From the NCBI RefSeq assembly GCF_030929615.1, contig NZ_JAVFVU010000008.1:124001-188000 (forward strand): a stretch of 64,000 bases of DNA, written 5' to 3'. The position numbers and the translations under genes were made by a program. Positions 8,790 to 17,812 of the stretch are shown piece after piece (position 1 is the stretch's first letter; every line of letters begins with the position of its first letter). The notes under the pieces were generated by a model that ran no database searches, was not told where the DNA came from, and saw only the letters and a list, made by a program, of their open reading frames with translations. This stretch comes from Dyadobacter sp. LHD-138 (GTDB lineage: Bacteria; Bacteroidota; Bacteroidia; Cytophagales; Spirosomataceae).

Positions 8790-9599
8790 ATGTATTGGCT
8801 ACGCTACCTGCTCAAAGAACCATTTCAAGCATTGCGCACATCGCGTGACAGAGAATTCATCAAACTTCTTTTAAAATACGGTGATTCCAAAAGACATGAT
8901 CAAAAACAGGTCAGCTTTGGAAAATACACCTTTGAAGTGCCTGATGTGATGTCCTTCCTTTGGCAGTATAAGGAAATTTTTGTTGATGAATTCTATCTTT
9001 TCAAAGCTTCCACTCCGAAACCGGTGATACTCGACTGCGGTGCCAACATCGGCATGAGTATCGTATATTTTAAAAATTTATATCCCGAATCAAAAGTTCT
9101 TGCCTTTGAAGCGGAGCCGACCATCAGCGCGCTACTAAGTGCCAACCTGTCGCGGAACAATATTACCGGCGTGGAAGTTATTTCAAAAGCGGTCTGGAAA
9201 GACTCGGAAGGGATTTGGTTTGGCAGTGAATCGGCGGATTCTTCGTCGATTTATTCGCAGGCTGAAAAGAAAAAAATCCCTTCGGTAAGACTTAAAGATT
9301 ATCTGGAAAAAGAAGCAAAAATTGACTTTTTAAAAATCGATATCGAAGGTGCTGAAACAGCGGTGCTGGACGACTGCCGAAAATCGCTTTCGCACGTTGA
9401 GAACTTGTTTGTCGAATTTCATTCCTATATCGGAAATACACAGGGGCTGGCCGATGTCATTCAAATTTTCGAAGAAAACGGTTTCCGTTATTTCATCGAT
9501 ACCAATCAGCATCGCGGCAAACCGTTTATAAACCATAAATATCGTGGAAACGACGTGATGGACCTCCAACTAAATATATTTGGCTGGCGGGTGCGATAA
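8790..9599 (+). CDS. FkbM family methyltransferase
   Basis: A second FkbM-type SAM-dependent methyltransferase (269 residues), distinct from the one at 1829. Motif I is VILDCGANIGMSIVYFKNLYP, the acidic post-motif is VLAFEAEP, and the family motif is IDFLKIDIEGAETAVL. The extra N-terminal ~70 residues (MYWLRYLLKEPFQALRTSRD onward) are common in Bacteroidota polysaccharide-cluster members. No signal peptide. It stands alone on the plus strand, followed by an inverted-repeat element. A role in O-methylating a glycan is inferred from the neighbouring glycosyltransferases. Confidence 0.87.
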   Translation: MYWLRYLLKEPFQALRTSRDREFIKLLLKYGDSKRHDQKQVSFGKYTFEVPDVMSFLWQYKEIFVDEFYLFKASTPKPVILDCGANIGMSIVYFKNLYPESKVLAFEAEPTISALLSANLSRNNITGVEVISKAVWKDSEGIWFGSESADSSSIYSQAEKKKIPSVRLKDYLEKEAKIDFLKIDIEGAETAVLDDCRKSLSHVENLFVEFHSYIGNTQGLADVIQIFEENGFRYFIDTNQHRGKPFINHKYRGNDVMDLQLNIFGWRVR

Positions 9600-9713
9600 C
9601 GGCTGTCGGCAATCGGCTGTCGGCTGTCAGATCAATGTAAGAATCACATTTCAGATGACTGCCGGTTACCCGGGCTGCTCCGCCGATTGCTGATAGCTGA
9701 CTGCCGACAGCAA
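9600..9713. repeat. Imperfect inverted-repeat element rich in GGCTGTCGGC
   Basis: The gap between the FkbM stop and the convergent methyltransferase stop is filled by a palindromic element. CGGCTGTCGG occurs twice (from 9600 and 9614) on the left. The right end (CTGATAGCTGACTGCCGACAGC, about 9691-9712) is largely complementary to the left part. It looks like a dispersed REP-type intergenic element and could fold as a terminator for both genes. Confidence 0.65.
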
Positions 9714-9721
9714 ATTTTCTG

Positions 9722-10630
9722 TTATTTCAAATAAGGATTTTTCGGAAAAACATGAATCTGAAATCCTTCCTTTTTCATCGCTTCCAGCACCTGATCAGAC
9801 GGCATTTTCTTAAAAATAACGGCGCACAGTACCTGGGAAGGCATCAATGAAAACTTTGTCAGAAAGTCATGCACAGCCAGTTTACGTTTTATTTTCTTGA
9901 AAGCAGCTGATGAATTATCCGCTTTTTCTTGTGCCGCTGCTGCATTATAATAGTTGTTGTTAATCCCTTTAAAAGCAACCATTGGTAAGCCGATACCGTT
10001 GGCAAGCTTATCCATTTCCCTTTCAGAAAGTTTAAAAACATAGTTTCCTACCTCTTCAAACGAATAGCGGTTCTTCCAGTATTTTTGTAAGAGCCCTGTA
10101 TTCCAACGATCAAAAATATTCCTGAAAGCTAGTAATAGCGGCATCCGGGCTATCGGATCGTGCGGCTCGACTAAAATAACCGCTTCTTTCGCCACCCTGA
10201 TCATTTCATAAACCGCCATGTAGGGCCGCGGAAAATGATGGTAGGCTTCCTTACAAAATATATAATCGAAGGTATTGTCAGCAAAAGTCAGTTTCTCAGC
10301 GTTTTCAACGGCATATTTTTCAATAAGTCCATGTTCTTTGGAAAGCGGTAGAAAAGTATCAGAGATATCCGTGGCCGTTACATCCTGCCCTTTTTTATAA
10401 AAATGATTGGCATCAAATCCATATCCGTCCCCAACCGTCAGCCAGCTTTTTTTCGCCAATACAAAGGGGTCGGCCAATGCAAGTAACCGTCTGTGAATCC
10501 AGTTATTTATTGTCTTGTTTTCCTGATCATATTTCCAATCCGCAATAGCCTTCTCCTGCGCCTCTCTGGTGGCGTATTGTACCTCATACCAACCGGAATG
10601 TGCTTCGTGACTTTGTTTTTCAGTAGACAT
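9722..10630 (-). CDS. Class I SAM-dependent methyltransferase
   Basis: A 302-residue class I methyltransferase with a Methyltransf_11-like core. Motif I is WLTVGDGYGFDANHFY, followed by VTATDISDTFL (acidic loop) and FDYIFCKEAYHHFPRPYMAVYEMIRVAK, the usual post-I region. The N-terminal part (HSGWYEVQYATREAQEKAI) is not a known domain to me. The C-terminal ~70 residues are variable. It converges with the FkbM gene and diverges from the GT4 gene at 10887. The substrate is unknown; a role in polysaccharide or lipid modification is inferred only from location. Confidence 0.82.
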   Translation of the reverse strand: MSTEKQSHEAHSGWYEVQYATREAQEKAIADWKYDQENKTINNWIHRRLLALADPFVLAKKSWLTVGDGYGFDANHFYKKGQDVTATDISDTFLPLSKEHGLIEKYAVENAEKLTFADNTFDYIFCKEAYHHFPRPYMAVYEMIRVAKEAVILVEPHDPIARMPLLLAFRNIFDRWNTGLLQKYWKNRYSFEEVGNYVFKLSEREMDKLANGIGLPMVAFKGINNNYYNAAAAQEKADNSSAAFKKIKRKLAVHDFLTKFSLMPSQVLCAVIFKKMPSDQVLEAMKKEGFQIHVFPKNPYLK

Positions 10631-10886
10631 TATTTTTCAGTTACTCATGTTTGGACAAATATAACTTTTACGGATAATTATTCGCTACATCTCTTGTCTC
10701 TCATTATTTCAATTTTATGACTCTTTAATTCGTCCGTGTTCGTAAAAAACTTCGTCCCGGCAAAGAATCAAACCAATCTGAGTACTTTTTGGCAATAAAA
10801 ACTGATTAAACGCAATATCTCTTTAATTTTACCATCCTATTGAATGAACGGCACAAAATGTCGCTCCTCACGCATTAACCGGTTTT

Positions 10887-12131
10887 ATGATTCTTCATCT
10901 GAGTACGTTTCATCTGGAAGGAGGAGCGGGCGTTGCTGCCACTCGTTTACATCGCGCATTGCTTCGCTCCGGAAGAGACTCATGGATGCTGATTCCCAAA
11001 GTTGAGAATCCGGAAACAGGTGTTGTGCCACTGGCGGATACTAAATGGAAAAGCTATCAGGCATTTGGGCGTTTCGTTTTTGAACGACTTGCTTTTTATC
11101 CGCACGAAAAGGACAAAAGTGTCAGGTTTGCATTTTCACCGGCTGCCGCTGGCACCGATATCAGTGAGCATCCGCTTGTAAAAAAAGCCGATATCATTCA
11201 TTTGCACTGGGTCAACTTTGGCTTTTTGTCCATAAAATCCCTGGAAAAGCTGTTTTCACTTGGAAAACCGATTGTCTGGACGCAGCATGATATGTGGGCA
11301 CTAACGGGAGGCTGCCATTACAGCCGGGGCTGCGAGCATTATGTTACGCACTGTCAGTACTGCCCTTTCCTGGCCAAGCCAGACCGCTATGATATTTCCT
11401 TTTCTCAGTTTTTGAAGAAAGAGCATAGCTATAAACTGGCAAAAATGGCATTTGTTTCGCCAAGTCACTGGCTGGATGAGCTGACCGGCCATGCGCATCT
11501 GACAAAACAGATTCAACACCTGACCATTCCAAACTGTCTGGATACGACTTTGTTTAAGCCAGGCGATAAGAAAGCAATCAAACAATCCTTGAATTTGCCG
11601 ATAGACAAACCGCTGATTCTTTTTGCAGGAGCTAACACACAGGATCCGCGGAAAGGATTTCATTATTTTAAAGAAGCGATCCGGCTGATCCGGGATACAC
11701 ATAGCGACATTGAGGTTTTGATTTTTGGGAAATCAGGCGCTACCAGCTTCGATTCCTTCTCGGCTCCGGTTCATTACCTTGGCAAAATCACAGAAACCGC
11801 CAAAATGATTGATGTTTATAATGCCGCAGATTTGATCGTGGTTCCTTCGTTGGAAGACAACCTGCCCAATACGATCATGGAAGCGATGGCCTGCGGAACA
11901 CCGGCGGTGGGATTTGAAACGGGCGGGATTCCTGAAATGATAGACCATCTGGAAAATGGATTTATCGCGACATTGAAATCATCCGAATCGCTTGCAGAAG
12001 GAATAAAATGGACGCTGACAAATAATAGGGAAGGAAAACTTTCCGAAAACGCAAGACGAAAAGTGCTGGAAAACTATGCCGAAACTGTGGTTACCGCAAA
12101 GTATGGTCAACTTTATGATTCCCTGTTATGA
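10887..12131 (+). CDS. Glycosyltransferase family 4
   Basis: A GT-B glycosyltransferase of 414 residues. The N-terminus ILHLSTFHLEGGAGVAATRLHRAL is typical of WcaC/GT4 proteins in which the GGA(G/A) segment forms the first loop. The middle has HLHWVNFGFLS and TQHDMWALTGGCHYSRGC with a cysteine-rich stretch (C-x6-C, CQYCPF) common in this subfamily. The donor site is seen in LFAGANTQDPRKGFHYFKEA, and the E-x7-E region in PSLEDNLPNTIMEAMACGTPAVGFETGGIPEMI. Its stop overlaps the start of the next glycosyltransferase by 4 nt (ATGA), so the two are translationally coupled. Confidence 0.9.
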   Translation: MILHLSTFHLEGGAGVAATRLHRALLRSGRDSWMLIPKVENPETGVVPLADTKWKSYQAFGRFVFERLAFYPHEKDKSVRFAFSPAAAGTDISEHPLVKKADIIHLHWVNFGFLSIKSLEKLFSLGKPIVWTQHDMWALTGGCHYSRGCEHYVTHCQYCPFLAKPDRYDISFSQFLKKEHSYKLAKMAFVSPSHWLDELTGHAHLTKQIQHLTIPNCLDTTLFKPGDKKAIKQSLNLPIDKPLILFAGANTQDPRKGFHYFKEAIRLIRDTHSDIEVLIFGKSGATSFDSFSAPVHYLGKITETAKMIDVYNAADLIVVPSLEDNLPNTIMEAMACGTPAVGFETGGIPEMIDHLENGFIATLKSSESLAEGIKWTLTNNREGKLSENARRKVLENYAETVVTAKYGQLYDSLL

Positions 12132-12898
12132 AGCCCTTATTAACCATCGTCACGATCACCTATAACGCGGAACGTTTCCTTCCACGGACGCTGAAAAGTG
12201 CAGAAAGAGCCTTATCGGAAATTTCAGATAAAACTTCGGTTGAATACCTGATTATCGACGGCGGCTCAAAAGATCAGACCATCGCGATTGCCAGCAAGTA
12301 TCCTTTTATTTCAAAAATAGTTTCCGAACCCGACCGTGGCCTTTACGATGCCATGAACAAAGGACAGGCATTAGCCTCGGGGAAATATCTCTGGTTTTTA
12401 AATGCCGGCGATGAAATGTTTGATCACACTACCCTATCCGGTTTACTGGCCGCCTTTGACAAAAATGCCGATGTGTATTACAGCGATGCCTTGCTCGTTC
12501 GGGAAGATGGCAGCGAAGTAGGTTTGCGAAGTCAATTTACACCCCACGATTTACCTACAAGCCTGATTTGGAAGGATTTTGCCCTGGGTATGAAAGTCTG
12601 TCATCAGTCGTTCATTGCAAAAAAAGAAGTCGCGCCGGTGTATGATTACACCAACCTCAGCGCGGATATAGACTGGGAAATAACCTGTCTGAAAAATGCC
12701 AAAAAGGTTGAACATTTAGGTTTTACGCTTTGCCGTTACCTGATGGGCGGTTTGTCCATTCAGAACCATCGCCGTTCGCTGCTCGACCGGTTTAATGTGC
12801 TAAAAAAACATTTCGGACTTATGCCCGCACTCTGGAACCACGGAATCATTTTCTGGCGCGGGTTTTGGTTTGCGAGGAAAAATGGAAAGTATTGGTAG
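12128..12898 (+). CDS. Glycosyltransferase family 2
   Basis: A 256-residue GT-A fold transferase like WcaE. The start MKPLLTIVTITYNAERFLPRTL is the classic GT2 beginning; EYLIIDGGSKDQT carries the first aspartate site, and the donor/metal-binding region follows in SEPDRGLYDAMNKG and FLNAGDEM. It should add one sugar to a lipid-linked acceptor at the cytoplasmic face. The ATG overlaps the GT4 stop (ATGA), which shows the two genes form one unit. No membrane segment is obvious apart from a hydrophobic C-terminal stretch. Confidence 0.9.
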   Translation: MKPLLTIVTITYNAERFLPRTLKSAERALSEISDKTSVEYLIIDGGSKDQTIAIASKYPFISKIVSEPDRGLYDAMNKGQALASGKYLWFLNAGDEMFDHTTLSGLLAAFDKNADVYYSDALLVREDGSEVGLRSQFTPHDLPTSLIWKDFALGMKVCHQSFIAKKEVAPVYDYTNLSADIDWEITCLKNAKKVEHLGFTLCRYLMGGLSIQNHRRSLLDRFNVLKKHFGLMPALWNHGIIFWRGFWFARKNGKYW

Positions 12899-12942
12899 GG
12901 ATGGAAAGCCATAGTCAAACTTCACAAAACCAATCTAAAAAC

Positions 12943-13143
12943 CTAAAATTGTTTGCCTGATTCTCTTTTATAAAAATGCAACAAAGTCCAGCATAAAGCC
13001 AAACCAATAATTAAGCAACGATAATAAAAGTGTATCCTTTTTTCTATTTCCTCATTAAGCACAAAAAACACATCCACTACCAGCATGCTTATCAATAATG
13101 TGATAAATAATATATAAGACAGGTATCTTTTCATTGTTTTCAT
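12943..13143 (-). CDS. Small membrane protein, unknown function
   Basis: A 66-residue protein with two predicted membrane helices: YLSYILFITLLISMLVVDVF, then a charged loop EEIEKRIHF, then CLIIGLALCWTLLHFY. The C-terminus is positively charged. It starts 2 nt after the stop codon of the cysteine-rich protein gene on the same strand, so the two are very likely co-transcribed. I do not recognise the family. A membrane partner or protective (immunity-like) role for the upstream gene product is conceivable from the arrangement, but nothing in the sequence proves it. Confidence 0.65.
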   Translation of the reverse strand: MKTMKRYLSYILFITLLISMLVVDVFFVLNEEIEKRIHFYYRCLIIGLALCWTLLHFYKRESGKQF

Positions 13144-13145
13144 AA

Positions 13146-13781
13146 TTAAAACGGATTCATCGGAAGATCCTGTTTAGTAAGAGGTTTAATGCCGGGCTTT
13201 AAAAGAATGCAACAGTCGTTATAAGCTCTGTCACATTTAATTTTTGCAGACAACGCTTTTACACCCGCAGCCAAAATACATACTCCAAGAATTGGTGGAG
13301 CCTCAAATGCTATCATACACAACCCACACTCAATCAATGCTTCTGCATCCGCATCTTTATGACAACGTTCCCATGTTTGACTACATGTCGAAGAGCCTCC
13401 ACCGGAAAGATCTTGAAGAATTATTTCAGTAGTTATCATTCTCCTTTTTTGCAATTCCACGATTCCAAACGCTTCTAAGAAAATTTTCTTTTGAATTGGA
13501 CTGCCAACATTCGTTAAGTTAAATTTTCGTTCCAACTTAGATAAATGTTCAACAAAGCGACTATTAATATCAGAATATTCTTGAAAATTTTCGAATCCTA
13601 ATTCTCCGACAAAATTCTCTAAGTCTTTTGGATTTTGTACATTTTGACTTGCAGTTTGAAGTAATTGAAGCTTACTACCAATCTCTTTATTGGAGAGTTC
13701 ATCTACAATAAAGAGCAAAATTTTCTTTTCTTGCTTAGATAATTTTTCTCTAATATCCTCAAACGAGTCATTTCCATCCAT
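13146..13781 (-). CDS. Two-part protein with a cysteine-rich hydrophobic C-terminus, unknown function
   Basis: The 211-residue product has a charged, probably helical N-terminal part (residues 1-120) and a distinct C-terminal part after a triple glycine (about 127-129, in LQDLSGGGSST). The C-terminal part holds eight cysteines with spacing C-x6-C-x11-C-x2-C-x12-C-x14-C-x6-C-C around a hydrophobic core (MIAFEAPPILGV, ILAAGVKAL). This organisation recalls precursors of disulfide-rich secreted peptides with a glycine-glycine processing site, but no transporter or peptidase is adjacent and I see no signal peptide. The gene is more AT-rich than its neighbours. I chose the ATG at 13781; a TTG lies two codons upstream. 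It is followed within 2 nt by a small membrane protein gene. Function unknown. Confidence 0.7.
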   Translation of the reverse strand: MDGNDSFEDIREKLSKQEKKILLFIVDELSNKEIGSKLQLLQTASQNVQNPKDLENFVGELGFENFQEYSDINSRFVEHLSKLERKFNLTNVGSPIQKKIFLEAFGIVELQKRRMITTEIILQDLSGGGSSTCSQTWERCHKDADAEALIECGLCMIAFEAPPILGVCILAAGVKALSAKIKCDRAYNDCCILLKPGIKPLTKQDLPMNPF

Positions 13782-13812
13782 TTTCAAATATTTATCAGTA
13801 AGAAAATAATAT

Positions 13813-13857
13813 TAGAAACTATCATAGTGACAATAATTGTCGCTATGATAGTTTCTA
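13813..13857. terminator. Near-perfect 22-bp palindrome, probable terminator
   Basis: Arms at 13813-13834 and 13836-13857 pair along their whole length, with one G-T wobble and a single-base centre. On the minus strand it follows the DUF4302 gene and precedes the cysteine-rich protein gene, and it is followed by AATATTATTTTCT. It probably ends the SusC/D operon; an operator role for the downstream gene is also possible because it lies only ~32 bp before that start. Confidence 0.65.
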
Positions 13858-14008
13858 TTTTGGCTGAATATACTTTTATACTGTATTGTCAAGATTCAGA
13901 GCTCACAAGCCTGTAAACCAAAGAGTAATAACTTATGTCTTGACTGAGAAACGACCACTAGGTCACACTGAAGAACAAATATTATCAAAAATTATGAGTG
14001 GTGCGTTT

Positions 14009-15322
14009 TTACCGTTGCCATCTGATCCATCCTTTTGCATCTTTTGCATTGACCATGTCGTAAGAATTTTCAGAAAGCTGAATTAGATAGTACCCACTTT
14101 CGTCGTATAGATAATTCCTTGACGCAATAACTGGCCCATCAGCCGGATAACCATCGCCCAATATTCCGAGCGGTGTAAATATTATCCGCCCATCAGTAGC
14201 AAATGTGGGGGCATTAACTGCGTCCCAATAATACAGAGATACTCCGTTATTTTGAAAAAACACGGGTGCAAATGCGTCATAATTTGATCCAAACTGAGGA
14301 TAATAGATATAGAAATAATAAGTCCCCTCTCCTCTTGTTAACGAATTAACTTTGAAAGCATCATCCACACCATTGACATGAAATCCATCTACTGAAAGCC
14401 AGTAGCTATCTTCCGACAACGCCGTCTGATACCATCTTCTCGCAGCCGCCACATCTACTTTCAGCGGTTTCGCCGCATCCACAACTGTTACCTTAGAACC
14501 AGCCACTGTCACACCCAAAGATAATTTGGAAGCATCCCATGTTAAATCGGTAAAACCGTTGATCGTTTGCGAGCCATTTACAAAAGGCGTGATAAAGGCC
14601 ACACCGGTAGAGCTGTAATAATATTCCGTCGTGAATGACTTCAATGTGGTACCGTCAAGCCAGTTTAAGGTGATCTTGCGTGCATTTTGGTTTACAGCAA
14701 TTTCATAAGTCACTGCGCCAATGGTAACCCGTTTGAAATAGGTCAGGTATTTGGAAATATTGCTAAAAAGCAAACTTTTGGCTAATCCGCCGTTCCCATA
14801 AGCCGTGGCTTCTTCCTGTGTGGCTTTAATCAGTACAAGCTTGCTCTGGTTCTTCGTGCCGGTCAGCGTGATCCTGCCAGAATTCAGCGTATCTTTTTCA
14901 AAAGAAAATTCATAATCTGATTTAAGCCCTTCGCCGTCATTTCCGCCATTTACTCCCCCATCCGGATCCGCGAGCACGTGTAAATAGGAATACGTATCAA
15001 AAATCAGCGACGGCGTTTGCATGGCTTTCAGTCTGTAACTGCTTTCCTTGGCCGTAGCCGCAGATTCCGGGGCAAAATCGGAATACATCACCACGCGGTT
15101 TTTGTCATTGAATTTGAAATAAAAACTATAAACACCGCCGCCGCCGGGATAAATGATCCCCTTCCAGCCATAAGGTGCCTCCGCCAGTTCTTTCTGATAA
15201 GATGAAAGCGTTGCACTGATACGCTCATCCGCTGTTTGTTCAAAAACACCGTCATCTTCTTTACAAGACCAGAGACCCGTAAGAAGTAACAATAGCCAAT
15301 AGGACAGATACTTATTTTTCAT
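14009..15322 (-). CDS. DUF4302 lipoprotein of a SusC/D operon
   Basis: A 437-residue protein with a lipoprotein signal (LLLLTGLWSCKEDD; lipid-modified Cys at about residue 20), so it should be anchored in the outer membrane. It matches the DUF4302 family, which is encoded beside SusC/SusD genes in Bacteroidota. The conserved N-terminal region runs ERISATLSSYQKELAEAPYGWKGIIYPGGGGVYSFYFKF. The function is unknown; a surface-exposed substrate-binding role like SusE/F is inferred from position. It is the last gene of the four-gene operon, 27 nt after the metallohydrolase gene. Confidence 0.85.
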   Translation of the reverse strand: MKNKYLSYWLLLLLTGLWSCKEDDGVFEQTADERISATLSSYQKELAEAPYGWKGIIYPGGGGVYSFYFKFNDKNRVVMYSDFAPESAATAKESSYRLKAMQTPSLIFDTYSYLHVLADPDGGVNGGNDGEGLKSDYEFSFEKDTLNSGRITLTGTKNQSKLVLIKATQEEATAYGNGGLAKSLLFSNISKYLTYFKRVTIGAVTYEIAVNQNARKITLNWLDGTTLKSFTTEYYYSSTGVAFITPFVNGSQTINGFTDLTWDASKLSLGVTVAGSKVTVVDAAKPLKVDVAAARRWYQTALSEDSYWLSVDGFHVNGVDDAFKVNSLTRGEGTYYFYIYYPQFGSNYDAFAPVFFQNNGVSLYYWDAVNAPTFATDGRIIFTPLGILGDGYPADGPVIASRNYLYDESGYYLIQLSENSYDMVNAKDAKGWIRWQR

Positions 15323-15349
15323 CTTAAAATATTTTGAACGAACAGTTTC

Positions 15350-16264
15350 TTATAACAATGGAATCAGCGCAGCCCTTGTTTTCTTTTGCAGGGCATAAAA
15401 GTCGATATTCCATGCCGTCTTATAATAATTCACCACCAAAGCTTCCTTACGTCTTAGTTTCGCCTGCGCGTCGGCCTGGCTTGTTCCATTCGGACTGAAA
15501 CCTGCCGGAATATCGTTTATCATTTTATCCCAGCCTCCTTTACCTTCCACCAACATCATCGCGATTGTTTCTACGAAATCCTCATCGAAAGCTGAGCTTG
15601 CATACGATGTAATAAAACCGTCTCTCCTGGCCGTAGCATCCGAAACGTTGATCCAGTTTTGCCCCTGATACAGGCCCTTGCAAATGGTTTTGAACTCAAC
15701 AGGATAAAACTTCGTCTGGTGAAGAATGTGCCCAAATTCATGTTGCAGCGTATGTGTCGATTGTTTCACATTATTGGAATCCCTCGATGCAACGTACCCC
15801 GCCATGCCCCGCACACGAAAATTGTTCACATCAAACAACACAATTTTTCTACCGCCTTCTGCCTGTCCTAAGATAACAGAGCCATCAGACAGATATTGTA
15901 CACTGCCCGACATCACAAATGTTTTGGGCGAGTATTTATTAAAAAACACCTTTCCTGCCTGAACCACATAGGGATTTATCCAGGTGCTGATCACCGCTCT
16001 TGAAACGGGTAAAATCAATTCTTCTTTAGGAGGAACCAGCGTTTTTGTAACATCGCCAAACTCAAACTGGTCCCACTTGTACTGCATTCTGATATTGTAA
16101 GGCGCCAGCAAACTATCCTTTAACCAAAGGTCTATCGGCCCTTCCACCGGAACGGGCTCCTCGGGGATTTTACTGATATCAACGTCATCCTCACCGCAGG
16201 CACTCAGACCAACAGCGAGAACCATCAAGGAGAGGAAAGATTTAAGTGTTATTCTCGTTTTCAT
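15350..16264 (-). CDS. Substrate-import-associated zinc metallohydrolase lipoprotein
   Basis: A 304-residue lipoprotein (signal LMVLAVGLSACGEDD) with a zinc-protease motif HEFGH in LQHEFGHILHQTK near residue 178; a downstream acidic segment AFDEDFVETIAMML may give the third ligand. This matches the LP_HExxH family found only with SusC/SusD transporters. It probably cleaves a peptide or amide bond in the transported substrate at the cell surface, which suggests a peptide-containing or protein-derived substrate rather than a plain glycan. It lies 49 nt after susD and 27 nt before the DUF4302 gene. Confidence 0.87.
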   Translation of the reverse strand: MKTRITLKSFLSLMVLAVGLSACGEDDVDISKIPEEPVPVEGPIDLWLKDSLLAPYNIRMQYKWDQFEFGDVTKTLVPPKEELILPVSRAVISTWINPYVVQAGKVFFNKYSPKTFVMSGSVQYLSDGSVILGQAEGGRKIVLFDVNNFRVRGMAGYVASRDSNNVKQSTHTLQHEFGHILHQTKFYPVEFKTICKGLYQGQNWINVSDATARRDGFITSYASSAFDEDFVETIAMMLVEGKGGWDKMINDIPAGFSPNGTSQADAQAKLRRKEALVVNYYKTAWNIDFYALQKKTRAALIPLL

Positions 16265-16313
16265 ACTTTGAATATTTTCAGTTTAAACTACCCTGTTTTA
16301 ACCAGCTTAAACT

Positions 16314-17804
16314 TTATCGCTTATTTAATTCCAAACCCGATAAAACGGCGGCTTGCGGCAACTGCAAAACCCGTCTCGGATCATCGCTGTTGACCGTAAT
16401 CACCTGCCCCTCCGCTGTCGGATGCTCCACGTCAATACCGTAACGAAGAATATCGAACCAACGCATCCCTTCCTGTGTAAATTCCAGCCTTCTCAAATCA
16501 GCGATGGAGATCAGCAGACCCAATAGGTTATTCTGAGTGGTATTGCTAAGGCCGTAATAACTTCTGATTTTCGCAGCTGTTACAGCATGCGTCGCCGAGT
16601 TATAGTTTCTGATCCTTTTGCTCATGAACAAATTGATGTCCGCCAACGAAGCGGCCGAATTATTCAGATAAAGATTGGCTTCTGCACGATTGAAGAGCAC
16701 TTCTTCGGTGGTGAACAAAGGAACCATCACATAAGTCATACCGATTTCTGCATTCACCGATTCCTTCACAAAATATTCCGTCAACTTGGGAATAAACAAA
16801 TTTTCCTCACCCTGCGTATAAATAGGATAAGCCCAACCCGCAGAAGTACCCGTCAAACCACTGATCTGGTTAATCTCCGACCATTTGGAATTGGTAAGAC
16901 CATAACGATACGACGGTGCGTATCTTCCAAACAATGAATTGGTTTCCACAAGGAGCAGGTTAGCATTTTCACTGGCCCGGGAATATCTTTTCCATATGGC
17001 ATCGTAAGACAGCGTGATGTACTCCGTGTTCCATGGACGCAGATTGGAGGCAATATCGCCGCTCGGAAATACCTTGTTGGCATATTCAACCACTTTGGCA
17101 TAATTTCTTTTGACCAGATAAAAGCGGGAAGCAAAAGCATTCGCCGCAGCCTGATTGAAGTGATATTTGGGAACCGTGTAAGAAAAATCAGCAATCAGCG
17201 GCAAGCCTTCCAACAGGTCTTTTTCAATCATTTCATACACGTAAGCCACCGTTTTACGCTCATATTTTTTCACGACAACATCTTCCGATTCAGTCACATA
17301 AGGAATCCCCGGATCAGAAGACGCAGTCGCGGGATCGTAAAATTTGGAATAAAAACTGACCAGCATAAAGTGCGCATAGGCTCTCGCTACCAAAGCTTCA
17401 CCTTTTTGCGCGCTGAAACTGCCCGGGTTATCGGCTTTTGCAATAATTTCCAAGGCAAGATTGGTCGCTGCAATCGCGCGATAAGCCTGTGCCCAGTACA
17501 TATCGGGCGCATCTTCCTTGTCAACGGGCGCATCGACTACCTCAAAAAGATAAGAACCCCGGTTAACGCGGTCGTCCTGCCCTCTGCCTTTGTCCGCGAC
17601 ATTATCACTCATCGATTCTCCGAACGTGACGTAACTACCCTGCGGATAAGCCGTGATCAAAAGCTGTGACACCTGTTCCGGTGTTTTGATATTGGCTCTG
17701 GTACTGTCCGGTTCGGTACTTAAAAAATCATTACAGCCCAGCACAAAAAACAAAGGCAGTAAAAGAAATATTCTGATTAGAAGTCTACTAATTTTCATAT
17801 TCAT
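16314..17804 (-). CDS. RagB/SusD family nutrient-uptake lipoprotein
   Basis: A 496-residue SusD-like outer-membrane lipoprotein that forms the lid of a SusC channel and captures substrate. The signal peptide ends in FFVLGCNDFLSTEPDS, with the lipidated Cys and the usual N-terminal segment after it. TPR-like helices follow (AYRAIAATNLALEIIAKAD, ALVARAYAHFMLVSFYSKFYD). The C-terminal region has NLLGLLISIADLRRLEFTQEGMRWFDILRYG, a family hallmark. It starts 8 nt after the SusC stop codon. The substrate is not predictable from sequence alone. Confidence 0.95.
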   Translation of the reverse strand: MNMKISRLLIRIFLLLPLFFVLGCNDFLSTEPDSTRANIKTPEQVSQLLITAYPQGSYVTFGESMSDNVADKGRGQDDRVNRGSYLFEVVDAPVDKEDAPDMYWAQAYRAIAATNLALEIIAKADNPGSFSAQKGEALVARAYAHFMLVSFYSKFYDPATASSDPGIPYVTESEDVVVKKYERKTVAYVYEMIEKDLLEGLPLIADFSYTVPKYHFNQAAANAFASRFYLVKRNYAKVVEYANKVFPSGDIASNLRPWNTEYITLSYDAIWKRYSRASENANLLLVETNSLFGRYAPSYRYGLTNSKWSEINQISGLTGTSAGWAYPIYTQGEENLFIPKLTEYFVKESVNAEIGMTYVMVPLFTTEEVLFNRAEANLYLNNSAASLADINLFMSKRIRNYNSATHAVTAAKIRSYYGLSNTTQNNLLGLLISIADLRRLEFTQEGMRWFDILRYGIDVEHPTAEGQVITVNSDDPRRVLQLPQAAVLSGLELNKR

Positions 17805-17812
17805 TTCTTCAA

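Noticed and set aside
13886-14086. A 66-codon plus-strand frame in the gap before the DUF4302 gene
   Set aside because: It starts at TTG, overlaps the 3' end of the well-supported DUF4302 gene, and its product has no recognisable features.
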